64,000 nucleotides of DNA from Paulinella micropora. Lineage: Eukaryota; Cercozoa; Imbricatea; Euglyphida; Paulinellidae. Location: positions 17,501-81,500 of the forward strand of contig WBZZ01002750.1 in the NCBI GenBank assembly GCA_019918135.1. Direction: 5' to 3'. Every line of letters begins with the position of its first letter. Positions within the stretch are counted from its first letter, which is position 1. A program made the translations under genes and the position numbers. This document shows, piece after piece, positions 13,219 to 25,008 of the stretch. The notes under the pieces are model-generated. The model did not search any database. It was not told the DNA's origin and saw only the letters and a list, made by a program, of their open reading frames with translations.

Positions 13219-13257
13219 TTTCCATTGCTTTAATCTGCCTCTTAGGGATGAGGGGTC

Positions 13258-14043
13258 TTAGGGAAAAATTTGCAACAGCTGGGCTTCCACATCAGCGTGA
13301 GGATCAAACCTTTCATTTGCGTTCAGTGGTGTGTCATTAGCAGTGTCTAGCCTATGCAATCTGTTGATCATCATGCGCCCTCGACAAATGATGTCGTCCT
13401 CATCTATCTTTAGCGGGCGTTTTAGAATAAACGCCTGATTGTTTTGTAAAACAGTTGCAAACCCGTATGCATTGTCCAAGACATCGGGGGATAGTAGGGA
13501 GTATGGGGTCTTATTGCTAACTAGCGCATCGCTGACCTCTAACACGCCCTCCCCTTTATTTCCTGACATTATAGCTATCGTCGCTTTTGCACGCATCGAC
13601 ACGCGCATTGCATGCTCCGTTATGCCAGCCAGGTTCACCGGTGCTCCCACATACACGTCACGCATAGGCATAGATGTGTGCACTAAAGTCCTGTGGCATC
13701 CTGAATCGATGATTGTCGGTACCTTTTCTCGTGACGAGACATTCAATGCCACTGCTTGTCGCTCATCGTCCCTTTGTACCTCAGTTACACCAACAGTTGA
13801 ATCAACCAACGTCGCAGCAAAAATTACATGTACCCTCGATGGTTAATATGTTGAAGGTCGCGTTGCTGGGGGCGCCTCCAACATCGTGGGACTGATTGTA
13901 ATCTGGTAAGTCGGGTAACCATACAGCTTTCGGTATATGTCCGCAAGGGTTTTAGTATCATACCTGGATGGTAGTTGGTACTTCGTCCCCGACTGACCAG
14001 AGCGCACAATCTCGTAGCGCGTCATCCTATGATAAGCAAACAT
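13258..14043 (-). pseudogene. Copia A protease
   Basis: The core TIIDSGCHRTLVH is the aspartic protease active-site strand (D-S/T-G). The same frame is open from 14043 except for a TAA at 13843-13845, and it continues into integrase after a TAA at 13258-13260. Protease between gag and integrase is the normal copia position. Confidence 0.75.
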
Positions 14044-14813
14044 TGCGAAGTCGCGACGTACCGACCCGATGCCACACGGCGGTAGAAATTCTTGTTCGTC
14101 AGACTTCGCAGATGATCAAGCTCCTCATTTTGTGCGTACTTACAGAAGTCTTTCTGGGCCTTCCAATCAGCCCGCTGATGCAGTTTGCAGCAATAAAACA
14201 CCCAATTGCATCCTTTACACCTGAACATAGGTTTCAGTAGCGTTTCTATCTGATCACAGTGTTCGCATGTACGTGGTGGTAGGGGGCGTGAATGAGGCAT
14301 ATCTGCGGGATATATACCTGGGGGCTGGTAGTCACCGCAGTGTCTGCAAAGCCCCACCATCTCCTGCCAGTTTGTCGGGTAAATGTTGAAACCTAACCTT
14401 ATACTCCAGTAGTCCATCTCCATGATGGTAGCGTGATTGTAACAAAAATGTTCGTACCAATACCACTGCCCATCTGCCAAAGTGGGATGGGAACGTGATG
14501 CCGTAGTGAGTATCATGCTGTCAGATACACCATTTATTGAGAAAGCAATTCCCAAACGAGTATCAGGCCTCACTCTTAATATCACCTCCACGGGTCTTTG
14601 TACCTCAATTTTTCCATACCCCACTATCGGGACCGGCATCGTAAAGTGTTTCAGCCACGACAAGGGCGACACACTTTTCATAATTTGCTTGCTGGGGTAC
14701 CACGGCTCCTCCCGTGGGACAATGTAGTTGATCGGGGCATCCATTCTCCATGAAGCAGGCCAGTGTCTGGGTGGCACTGGGAATCCGCACGGATCATTGA
14801 GCCGTCTGTACAA
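14022..14813 (-). pseudogene. MYND-like zinc-finger segment of copia A
   Basis: It carries CRHCGDYQPP, then CEHC..FRCKGCNWVFYCCKLH..DW..C, which is the spacing of a MYND finger (CxxC..CxxC....YC...C/H...W..H/Q...C), with H replacing one Cys and Q replacing the usual His. It is in the same reading frame as gag and separated from it only by a TAG codon at about 14829. MYND fingers normally mediate protein-protein contacts and are not a standard copia domain. The remaining residues (PPRHWPASWRMDAPINYIV) resemble no family I recognise. Confidence 0.65.
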
Positions 14814-14828
14814 TTTTTTTGTGAAGGC

Positions 14829-17105
14829 CTACATGTTCAACTTAGTTCTAAAGTCATTTTCGTCGATTTGTTGCTCCCTTGTGAGCGACTCCCAGGGTAT
14901 CTCAGTGGGCCGTAAGCCTGAGAAAGATTCGTAATCCATGTGCGCGTTTATAACGCCATTGCCCGTTAGCTGTTCTTTCATTTCTACAGCTATTTCATTT
15001 CCCTTACTTTCACTTTCCTCGTCTTGCCTGTCAACACCTAATGTTTTCTGCTCTACTATTTCTGTAGTAGTGGTCGCGCTTGTAGTAGTTGCCGCGCTCA
15101 CAAGATTCGGTGTTGGCCTGACAGGCAGAGTTACAGTGAGATCGTCATCATCTTGATCTGATGGTACCCGCTCTTCGTCATCGTCGACGGCTAACGCGAT
15201 CACACCATGGCGGTGTAGATCCATTGCTTCTTCCAAGTCTGCGTAGTGTCCCGAGCCTCTCCTTCTACGTATGTCGTCGTCCCATCCCTCGCCTAACACG
15301 CATTTTTCCATGTTGTTGATTGTCTCTTTTGCACAGTCAAATTTATCACTATCGGCCCGGACCTTGATGTGTTTGTTCACATCTTGATTGATGATTCGTT
15401 TCTCGTACTTTTCGGCGACGTCGTCATAAAATGGCTCGCCATTGTAGTCTGTCGCGCTCCTCGTGAGTTTGATGGGGGCCAACTCCAACCACATACCTGC
15501 TTCATCGCATTCCATAGGTATCGCTGCCGTGTCGTTGGTTGGCACTCCCTTGGTTCGTGCGCTCTCATCTATATCATCACTCATCACCAACGGGCAATCA
15601 CTGAAGGCACATGCACCGTTGATATCGATGTGGGCGCATCTCTTGAGGGTCTTGTTGACCATCTCATCGCCCTTCTGCTTCTTTGTCGGCGGTTCTGTGG
15701 ACACTCCGCCATGAGTGGCCGGGATCTGTATACCATTTATTATAAATGAGTAATGTCCGCCCTGATCAGAAATATTTACCTTGCTGTTGTCTGGCGGCAG
15801 CTTGTACAGCTCTTCAACTTCGATTTGCCCCAGCTCCGGATTTTTCTCAATCATCTGGTCGACTGTCAGCCCTGCCCAGGCGTCATCGACCTCGTCGAAC
15901 TTTGCCTCAGCTGTACGCTTCGCCACATAGGACACCGGCTTGGCAACATTCACTTTGGGCTTGCGAGGGTCCCGGGGACGGTTATTATTGTTCGTATTGC
16001 GAGGTGGGCTGGTGCGTTTGCCGTTCGTAGGCGTACGCGACTTCATTTTGTTGTTGTTGTTGAGTCCACGTTGAGTCGGCCCCCTCATCTTGCATTCACC
16101 ACCGGTGTGAGTTGGCTTGTTGGAGCACTCTGGACTAAGGCACCGAACACTGCAATTCTTCACACTATGATTTGGCTTGCGACAATTAAAGCAGACTTTG
16201 CTATCCCTAGCAAGAAAAACTGAAATGGATTGAGTTGAAACATCCGTTTTCCGCTGAGGCAGTGACACTTCTGCAGCTTGCGCCATTTCCTGGATGCGTG
16301 CACACAGTTCATTGTAAGTAGGTTTTTGAGCATCGGGCTTTGACTAATGAAGTGGTCCACCTACATCTCCCGCTAATAAATGTTTTGCTTCGTTTATCCA
16401 TTGCAACGTAGCGACACACTTAAACTGATCCGGGAAGTCGAGGTGACGTTGAGCTAGCTTTTCATATCTATGCGCCTGGCGTTCTATCCAGTCCTCTAGC
16501 TTCGTCTTCTCTGTTATCTTATCCATGAACATCTCTTGCAGTAGCTTGTGGTTGAAGATAGGTCCAATCAATGCATACTTCTCACTCAACCTCGCCCACA
16601 TCTTTCTGGGGTGATTACCTGCCCTCCCTATTGTTAACATTGCTGGGTGGCCCTGCAAAGAATTAGCTAAGTAAGAACGTAACTTAACTATGCACGATAG
16701 TCTGACCTTCTCCGGTAGACACTGTTCCAAGTTTTCAAATGTGAAGTTGGGTCCCAAGGCGTCGATTGCAGCCTTCTGCTCCTCCAGAGGCACAGCGGGG
16801 TCGCTGACCTGTTTCTCATCGGTTACATTCTTCAGCTCCGCTGCAGTCGGCGTAATGTAGGTCTTCAGCTCTTCGAGAGGCATCGGACCATGCGCGTCTG
16901 CAATAAAAATCAGAAATTTAGGGTCAACACCCTCCACGAACTGCAAGAATGCCCATCTCCATTCATCATACGCAGAGGCGGGCTTACTTGGCAAGCGTGG
17001 GCAACTCAACGCAACCTGCGTTCGCTCATAACCAGACGGGTTGTAATAACCCATCGAGACGATGTGTATTAATGGCAAGGTTCTTCTAAGGATCAATAAA
17101 AACAC
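14829..17105 (-). pseudogene. Copia A gag with CCHC knuckle
   Basis: The N-terminal part (17105-16344) is a retroviral-type gag (SAYDEWRWAFLQFVEG, NPELGQ-like helices, QAHRYEKLAQRHLD). After a TAG at 16344-16346 the same frame continues (EMAQAAEVSLPQ) to a zinc knuckle, CFNCRKPNHSVKNC, at about 16195-16150. A long acidic, low-complexity tail ends near 14829 with another TAG. No frameshift was seen between the two parts. Confidence 0.8.
17024..17033 (-). other. Primer-binding site of copia A
   Basis: GGTTATGAGC follows the 5' LTR directly. Its complement GCTCATAACC has the shape of a tRNA-Met anticodon loop (CAT flanked by CT and AACC). Drosophila copia primes from an internal tRNA-iMet fragment in this way. 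Element B has the same 10-mer at 22937-22928. Confidence 0.6.
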
Positions 17106-17468
17106 TTTAATGAGAACGAACTGAATGTGGTATGAAACAAATCATGCTGATCACATGATAACATGTGATACTCTAATCTAGAATGTCTAGCAAACCAATA
17201 TATGACTGTAATAATAACCATGGTGCAACTGTATCACAGTCAACTGTGGTCATTATTCTCGATTCATGTGGTAATTGGATAGATCGGTGCGGGGAAGCAA
17301 TATATGTGACAAATTGGTAATATTGCTGTGATTTATGGTAATAAACGGCAAAATATACGCAACCATCCGTTACCGGTAATATTGGCATAATGGTAAAATA
17401 TAGACAATTGCGAGTTCCGCCGTCAGTAAAAAGATAAGACGGAATATTCCGGATATTTCGGTCTTACA
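17034..17468 (-). repeat. 5' LTR of copia A
   Basis: It matches 9398-9842. Its outer edge abuts AATGG (17469-17473), and its inner edge abuts the PBS. Confidence 0.93.
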
Positions 17469-17588
17469 AATGGTACCGTCGCTGATGCAACAAGATCCCT
17501 TTATCGGTCTGAATAATATGGATGTTCTTAAACTCGGTCGCTTTCCCGAGGTTCTTGCATCTAAAACCATGCTTCTCTATGCTCGCCA

Positions 17589-18985
17589 CTAGTCCCTCAT
17601 GTGCGCGCTGGGACGCTGCGTGTATCCCATCGTCCACATAAAAAGATAAGAGTTGAGGCCCCTTGTGGGCGCGTCTCCCTCTACGTATCCCCTACGAGGG
17701 TGGTCTGCTTCGGGGCTCTGCGCCTCTAACGATGTGACGGGTGTTACCCCATCATCCTTGTTGTCAGCTAGTTCTACCTTCGACTCTGATGGGAGACCGG
17801 AGTCTGGACGGTGAATGTCTTTTTCTTCCTGTAGCTCCTCATGTTTGTCTAACCCCCCCTCATCTTTGAGTTCGGGTTCGTCTAACGGCTGTTCTAGCTG
17901 TACGGTGTCATTACTCTCCCCCTCAGATTCCTCGTCGTCCCATCTAACATCTCTGAGTCGGTGAGCATCCTTACCAACTACATTGGGGTTAAAGCGTACA
18001 TTGCGCACATTTGTGATAACTTTACGACCATCCCAAACTCGGTACAGTTCCTCAAATACATCGTATCCAAGTAACATTATACGCTTTCCCCTATAGTTGC
18101 CTTTGCCTACCTGCTTTCCTATGTACATTACACCTAAACATCCTATAGGCTTAAGTTGTCTGATAGCTGGATTGTAGCCCAGACATTGCTCAAAAGGTGA
18201 GATTCCTTTCCTAGGCCCTGTCGTGGCTGGTAGAATGTTATGCTTAGGTTGTGGCTGTGTGTTCCATTTCCGCCCAAAACTGGGGTGGTAAGTTAGCCTC
18301 ATGTCGCATGGCCCGGGCTGGACCGGCTGTAATGTCGTTGACCTTCTCAGCTATGGGATTGCCATCTTTATCACCTGGAGCACTAGTCTTCCAAATGAAT
18401 TGTAGGGGTTTTCACCACTCTATAATCTCAGTTGGGACATCGAACTCATTGTCGCAAGTGATCTGTCTGACTTTCTTCCCTGTCTGCCTCTCAAACCACG
18501 CTACCGCTTGCTTCAAACAGTCTACAAATTCGTTCTTGTAACGTAAATAATAATCTTTGATGTACCCCAAGTAATCGTCTGTAACGCAAAATTTATAGTA
18601 CTTAACGTGAATTGACATTACCGCCCAAGGTCCGGAAGTATCTATGTGCAAAATCTCACAAGGGTAACTCGCTCTCCTAGTTCTATTAATCTTAAATCGG
18701 GGTAACACTTTAGCTTTCCCCATCATACAAGCTTCACAAAATCTAACTCTATCCTCGCTTCCGGTCACTTTTCTACCCATTGCCTTGCCTGATGCATAGG
18801 TCTTTGGTAATGCTTTATGACCACTACACTGATGTATGACGCAAATGTCAATCGGTTTAGCCTTCTTACCTTTCTCAGGATACGTAGCGTATAAAACGCT
18901 GCCTCTGGTTTCCTCGTTCTCACTTACTCTCGTTTGCTTGTTCTCAATCTCTCGCTTTATGGGGATTCCCGCCCCGCTTACCCCG
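17589..18985 (-). pseudogene. Copia B integrase
   Basis: The frame open from about 18985 to 18412 carries ICVIHQCSGHKALPK, CEACMMGKAKVLP (zinc part), HIDTSGPWAVMS, CVTDDYLGYIKDYY and VRQITCDNEFDVP (catalytic D residues). The frame 18302-17589 continues with RLTYHPSFGRKWNTQ, ISPFEQCLGYNPAIRQLKP and IMLLGYDVFEELYRVW, then an acidic tail. There is one frameshift between them near 18300-18415. It is nearly identical to 58021-58900. Confidence 0.85.
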
Positions 18986-19616
18986 TCTTCTTCTTCCTCT
19001 CTTTTACTTTGGGGTTATAACGTTCGTTTATGTTGAGGGGTTTATCTTTCTCATTGTCCCAGCGATAGAGCATGCCAGGCGTAAGTCTCCCCCTCACGAT
19101 CACGTCACTCTCTTTAATTCTTATGGGGTGCTTTAGGATTAGTAGTTGCCCATTTTGGTGAATGATAGATCTGTGGTGGTTGTGGTCCATGTTTCCAGTA
19201 AACATAATGTTGACTGGCACCCTGTTGTCTAACAACATATCTTTCTTTACCAAAATTGGCTTTCCTGATCCATCTATTCTTGTCAACCTCGCTTCCCCCA
19301 TGTTTCGCACCACACTCTCTCCATTTCCGGTGACTAAGCTAACGGGTTCAATCTCTCGGACGTTGTGTAAGATGTGCGGTGTACATGCTATATCCCTTGA
19401 CGACCCGCTGTCTTGAACTATCATCTTTTTTTTGCGTCCTACCGTCTCGCTATCGTCTACCATGAGATTGTGATCTTCCTCTTCATCCTCCTCCTCACTA
19501 TCTTTCTTTTGCGCTTTCTTCTTTTCTTCCTCTTCAAATCTCTCCTCGTACATCCAATCAAGCTCTTCTCGTGCCTCGCAGTACGATTTAAAGCTTATGG
19601 GAATTCCCGACCTCAT
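18978..19616 (-). pseudogene. Copia B protease region
   Basis: The frame holds MIVQDSGSSRDIACTPHIL, a copia protease active site (DSG-S), followed by IMFTGNMDHNHHRSIIHQNG and RGRLTPGMLYRW, the stretch before the integrase zinc domain. The N-terminal part is acidic (EEEKKKAQKKDSEEED). A 1-nt shift near 18980 separates it from integrase. Confidence 0.8.
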
Positions 19617-19665
19617 CTCCTCTGAGGTTCTGGAGTGTTCTAGGTTTTCTGGGTCAAAGTCCTCA

Positions 19666-22600
19666 TCATCCCTCCATATCGGAGTGTCCGTCTATTTCCC
19701 GTCTCTTCCTATCAAACTCCCTCTTTCTCGCTGCTGCCTGTTCTGGGCTGAAGAACTTGTATGCATCTCCTGAGTGTAACGTCCGCAAAAGTGCATTTAG
19801 TGTAACCCCTCTCGCTTCTACCTCATGCCAAATCTTCATAAGGTGGGGCATCGATCGCACGATGAAAAGAGCAAATTGATTGTCGTGGTTCTTAGCTAAG
19901 TCGAGTATTCCATAGTCTATTATTCCTGACAGCTCTGTGTAAAACTCGTTCTCTTTGCCGTCCGGGTCGTAACACAAACCCTCTTTCACTACTATCTTTT
20001 CTGCTCGCTTCGTTAACGCATATAGCAACCTAGCTATTTCCGTCTTCTCAGGTCTTGGATGTCCTTCACTGTGTCTGAACTCACACTCCCACTTAGCTCT
20101 TTCCTTAGCTTTTGCACTTTGAGTGGTTCTGGCTGCTCGCTTATCTATGACTGTCTCTCTTGTGATTTGTGGTGTGCCTGCTGCATGCTTCAGAAATACT
20201 TCGTTCACAGCCCAAAACACATCTGTCAACAGTCCATCTGCCTCTGCTACTCTCTCTCCTTCCTTCTTTGTAATCATCACAACATCTCCCGTTTCATCAT
20301 CCAAAATACACAGGTTGTTCAGCTGTTCACTTATCCTCTTAAAGTCTTCAAAGCTTATTACCTTTCCGTGTTCTGTGTCTCTTTTACTGCTCTTCCCACA
20401 GGTGTTTCATGTGTGTGTTTCGCTTGTCTGCTCTGTCTGCGACTATACACTGTCTCCTACTCTGTCCAGAGGAGACGGACCTTGTGGTAGTAGCGATGGT
20501 GGCCAAGACTTGACCTCACTTGTCCCTCCTATACGCTCATCAGCCTCATCAAATGCGATCTCTTTTCCAGCTCTAGTCCCGCCGGTCCGTGCCTCCTTTT
20601 TTGGTATTATAGCATCATTCCGTGAATCTGTACTAATATAAATCCTTTCTTACCGGGTTTTTTGACACTTTCCTTGTCTTTTTCTCCGATATTTGCGGGA
20701 CTTAGCGAGTTTTTCTTCACGGGTTTTGCAGTATCTTTTTGCGAGATTTGCTGTGCACTCGCCCCCTTTCCCTCCCTCTCTCTCAGTATGCTCATCATCT
20801 CACTCTCTGAAGGATAATCACGGGAAGGACGTGGGCGACGTGAAGGGTCTTGTGCTAGGTCAGTATCAGGAAATAGCGGGTCCTGACGGGCATGATAACC
20901 ACACAAGTCTGCATACACTAGCCTCTTTGCTGCCTCACCTGCCTTGCCCCAACCCCCCCCTGTCCAAACTTAACTCCACACTGTTCTCCCCTCCAGTTCA
21001 GCCCAGTACAGCGAGTGGTTAGTGGGCCTGTGGTGTGGCTCTTAGGAGTGGATGTAGTGGGTTGCGGTGTTTCGTTCTTTGTCTGTCTAGAGTTCTGAGG
21101 GGGTGTGGGTGCCGGTTTCTCACTTGCTTTCCGTTTCTCTTTCTCTTTCACTTGCGAGGGTTTTGGTTGCAATGGTGAGGGTTGCACACGTTGTGTATTT
21201 TGTGAGGTTGTGAGGGCAGGAGTAGTTGTTGTAGAGGTGTTGGGGTGTTGAGCACTAGACTGAGAGTGCGGTGTGGAGGGTTGTGGGGTCTGTCTCGGAG
21301 TGTGTTTCGAGCCAATGGAACACTCGACAGTTCCCCCCCCCCACACACACACACACGTGCTCTTGCGGGTTGATATAAGGGTTTGTTGTCACTTTGCTCC
21401 TTTGGATGCTCACTATCCTCCTCGCCCTCTTGCTCTGCTTCACGAGCAATAATGCTTTCCCCACTTTCTATGTTTCCCTCCATTGCTTCTTCTGCATCCT
21501 CCATCATGACTAGCCCATACTCTTCTTCTTCTGAGCTGTCTTCCCCTTCAGATTTGTCTCCTTCTTCCTCCTCACCCCCCTCTCCTACTTCTCCCCTCAT
21601 AAGAGTGACTCCTTTGGCTCCTTTTTTTTAAAACTTGCAACTCTAATGTCTTTGCTTCCCCTTTTGTGGAGTTAGAGTGAGCTGACTTTGGACTAGTTCG
21701 TCTGGGGCCTGACTTTTGTTTGGGGCAAAAACGCTTTGTGTGTCCAGTCTGGTAGCAGTTATAGCATGTCGCTGTTAGCCACCATTCCTGCTCTGAACTA
21801 TCACTACCATTCTTGTTGCCCTTGCCCTTCCCGTTCTTAGTCCATTTATTGTTCTTCTCTCTCTTTTCTCCCTTCTCTCCTCCCTCTCCCTCTCCAAACG
21901 GTAGACTCGCTCCCTTACCCTCTCTCTTCCTCTTTTTCTCTCTCCTACGTTCATTTCTCAGTCTCTTCTGCTTCGCTTCCCACAACACGTAAATTTCTCT
22001 TGCCGACTCTACCATATCATCATGTGTTTGCCTGCTCGCTGCTGCTAATCTATAATGATCATTGAGGTATGCGGGCCCATAGGCCTCATGCTCTGCTAGC
22101 TTCTCTAACAACCCATTTACCTCTTCCTCTTGCTCAAAGGTTTCCCTCTCAGGGCTTCTAGCCAGTTCTTCTGCAGTAGATCTTGTGTTAGATACTCATC
22201 CATATCCTCTGTCGGTCTCGGTCTCATCTCTTTAAATGCTTTCTCCTCTATGTATCTCACCGCACCACTTAGATGACCGTATTTTGCTTTGACAATGCAG
22301 ACTTTCTCAAACGGGCAATGAACGTTTTTGCTGCGAAGAAATTGAATCACCTTAGATTCCGAGAATGCTGTTTTTATGAGAAGTTGGAACATCCTGCAGC
22401 GATGCAGATATTGCTGTTCTTCTCTGTATCTTTCTTCCTCAGCAAGTACACATCTTTGTTGGTTCTTGTCATCGCTCTTTTCTTCTTTCTGTTCGCCCTA
22501 TCATCCCAAGCCTTCTTCTCTTCCTTTAAGAGGTCTTTCCAGTTGGCAGGTTTCTCTTGCTGTGTCTTCTGGTCTTGTGGTGTTTGGCTACTTCTCTGTC

Positions 22601-22933
22601 TCTGTTGTAGTGTTTGTTGTGTCTCTGTTTCATCTTCTTCGTCGTCTGATCCTTCCGGTGTGTCCACCTCGTGTGGTTCTCTCGGTTCTTCCATTTCTTC
22701 TGCTTTTCTCATCCTGTCTCTATCAAAACCATACTTTGTTCTTGCCGCTTTATGGTTTTTGAAAGCATCATAAACATATCCCCGAGTGTTGTGCTAATCC
22801 CGTAGGCATACTCTTCTATCTGGTAATAGCAACTCGGTAAATCCTTTTTATTTCCGCTAAACACCGGAGTGTGAGACATCAATTGTCTCATGCTGATCGC
22901 ATGGTGCCGAAATTCGTTTCCCCAGCGGCTCAT
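19666..22933 (-). pseudogene. Copia B gag region
   Basis: Multiple short frames run across about 3.2 kb. Segment 22111-21572 has the zinc knuckle CYNCYQTGHTKRFC. Segments at 22933-22709 (EFRHHAISMRQLMS..), 22712-22374, 22392-22117 and 20304-19666 are charged and helical. 21352-20918 is Pro/Thr/Gln-rich. The region is unusually long for a copia gag and has many frame changes. Some segments may be an extra inserted ORF. I recognise no other domain. Confidence 0.6.
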
Positions 22934-22937
22934 AACC
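22928..22937 (-). other. Primer-binding site of copia B
   Basis: GGTTATGAGC, identical to the PBS of element A, lies 1 nt from the end of the LTR 22939-23758. Confidence 0.55.
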
Positions 22938-22938
22938 G

Positions 22939-23758
22939 TTGGGTAGGTAATATCCTGTCACTCACGGACCTAATACCTTAGACGCCGGTTTGCTGAGAGA
23001 CTCCGTTAGAAGCCACGATACCAATCGACACTTTTAATCCGCACATAGATAGCAGAACTGACAAACTCAAAAGTAATAATGAAACTGAATTAAGTCCGCA
23101 CGACTGTAATTATTGCACAATGGTTAGTGTCCAATTCTGAATGCCAATACGGACCGTTACGTCCGTTACAATTATTGACTAGAACTATACGAATAAATTA
23201 CTTTCCAGTCATAAAGTAATCACTAAAAGTAAAACGTAATTGTCCTACCAACGCCCCGAGACTTATGCATTTTTTGTGAGATGCACCCCGGCATCACAGA
23301 GTTTAAAATATAATATTATTATTTCAATAAAATATATTATTTTTAATTGTGCATGTGAAAAACAATACCGACTGGGGCCGCTGTATGCCTCGTCATAATT
23401 TTTTTATATATGTATTAATAATTCTGCTCTTAAGAAGTTGAACAGTAGAGTGTATTAGAAGCAGGTTTAATATGTCCCAGGCGTCCCCAGTTGACTATCT
23501 AACCAGCTCCAAACGTTCTTTAATAGGTTATTCAATCCTTACAGACAAAAGCCAGCCAAACAAACGAAACAGCTGTTGCACTGAGGTCACTAAGTCATAA
23601 AATAAAAGATATACACACAGGACATATTGGCATTGGTGCCACCAATGCCACTCACACCAGTAAATATCACTTTTTCCATACTATGAAATATTAGTATAAT
23701 AATATTAACTAACGCATATACCTGTTGTATTAATCCCATCATCTAGTTGATTTCCCAA
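22939..23758 (-). repeat. LTR shared by copia B (5') and copia C (3')
   Basis: About 820 bp bounded by TTGGG (start, 23758) and CCCAA (end, 22939) in element orientation. The end abuts the PBS of B. The start abuts a polypurine tract (AAGGGGGA, 23768-23761) belonging to C. No coding region is present. Boundaries are inferred from these signals, because no second copy is available in the window. Confidence 0.5.
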
Positions 23759-23860
23759 GCTCCCCCTTGATGGCATTAATACCAACTCTCAAACACAAAA
23801 GAAATTATTATGCACCTCACCGTTCACTGTTGCGCGAATGATCCTCTCAATCAACTTCGA

Positions 23861-25008
23861 TTACTTTGGTCCCCGCTGCCGCTTAGTATTGACATCGCCA
23901 TAGTTGTCGGCGGAACCAATCATCTCCAAGATTGCATTTCCGGCCAGAATCATAGCGTTCAGTGGTAAGTTGACATAAGCGTAGCGCAGGTCAATGTGAT
24001 CCAACTTCTGACGGTAAATGTCGATCGTGGCCAGATCAATGGCCCCCTTGTTGTCTTCGTACACCACGGCGCGGGTGGTTTCCCCCCACCCTTGCTTGGC
24101 CAAGTCCTGGGTCACTTTTCCTCCTGCGATCTCGTTGATAAAGTTTGCAATCTTTTCCTGGCCGTGCAGACACGCATCCAACGCGTAGATCTCGGCCTCG
24201 CAGGTCGATTCTTCTGGAGGTGCTTCCATGCGTACATGACCCTCCGGTATCTTTTCCTCTGGGTGCGACAAGGTTCCCATCGCCTCCGCTGCCAAATCCG
24301 GCTGCTTGGCTGACAGCTTCTCCCGCCGTTCCTTGCTCCGCGGTCCACGCGGCTTCGGTAATTCGACAGTGATGGTGCGCTTCATGCACACCGGGTTCAC
24401 TGAACCCCCTGCATAAAGTGTATTACGGCGAGTCTGGCGCGTCGATCGCCCCAATATCTCTTCCAATTCGCGTCCGGGTACGATGTCAGGCGGCTGCTCT
24501 CCTTCTGATAGCACCGGATTCCACGCCTGGCCGTACCCTGAAGGTAACGCATCACCTGTTCCGCCTCTTGAAAAGGGAATTCCTCAGGTTTTGAGGTACA
24601 GCGAGCCATCTCTGCCACCGGCCCAAGCGTGTCATGCCGGGTCACTCGCACCCAGATTAAAATCCCGCATATATGATAGGGTGAGAACTCCTCCAGTACA
24701 CTGGGTACTCCCTCCCTACACCCGGGCATCAGCCATGGCGAATCCACCGACGATAGGTCTTTGGTCTTTAGACGCTCGCTGGCTTCTCTGATGAATGTTT
24801 CCTGAAATAACTTGATGGTCCGGCACAACTCCGGATGCAGGCCGTCCTCGATGTCGATTCCAACCACACCCGTTAGTAGTTCGTTCTTGAACACTTTGAA
24901 GCGGCTTTCCTCTGCAGCCCTGAATTCCTCCTTTGCATCTGCGCTGCTGAAGCACACATGGAAGATTCCGTGATCAGTTTCCAATCGGGTTCGACAGAAG
25001 AGCAGCAA
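23861..25008 (-). pseudogene. Copia C RT end and RNase H
   Basis: The frame 25008-24397 has IKLFQETFIREASERLK (RT thumb-side strand), then VTRHDTLGPVAEMAR, AEQVMRYLQGTARRGIRCY and LTSYPDANWKRYW (the copia tether and RNase H start, Y.DA.W). The frame 24514-23861 has STCEAEIYALDACLHG, YEDNKGAIDLA, RQKLDHIDLRYAYV and IGSADNYGDVNTKR, the RNase H end. A frameshift lies near 24400-24510. The upstream part of the element is missing beyond about 25000, where remnant D begins on the other strand. Confidence 0.85.

Larger units (their letters stand above)
9398..17468 (-). mobile_element. Ty1/copia retrotransposon A with both LTRs
   Basis: About 8.07 kb on the minus strand. The 5' LTR is 17034-17468 and the 3' LTR is 9398-9842 (TGTAAGACCG...ACCCGTCT in element orientation). 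The target duplication is AATGG, at 9393-9397 and 17469-17473. The PBS starts directly after the 5' LTR (17033-17024), and a PPT GGGGGGAG abuts the 3' LTR (9850-9843). Internal order is gag, CCHC knuckle, MYND-like finger, protease, integrase, RT, RNase H, which is the copia order (integrase before RT). The coding region has several in-frame stops and frameshifts, so it is probably not autonomous. The LTRs are similar but differ by several substitutions and by indels (445 against 435 bp). Confidence 0.93.
17469..22937 (-). mobile_element. Older copia element B, interrupted by A
   Basis: Minus-strand element whose RT is cut at 17469: FRCKNLGKATEFKNIHIIQT then DKGILLHQRRYH, the copia RT 'Q.kYi' strand. 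Moving right, the order is integrase, protease, gag with CCHC knuckle, and a PBS (GGTTATGAGC, 22937-22928). Several frameshifts break it. Removing A with one AATGG copy joins the RT in frame to the RNase H end at 9397 (see findings). Confidence 0.85.

Noticed and set aside
9398..17468. Copia A as an intact, active element
   Set aside because: Both LTRs and priming sites are good, but pol and gag contain at least four in-frame stops and several frameshifts, including one at the RT active-site region.
20059..20641. Plus-strand frames over copia B gag (C/L/S-rich)
   Set aside because: They are antisense shadows of the minus-strand gag and are duplicated unchanged at 60 kb only because the DNA is duplicated.
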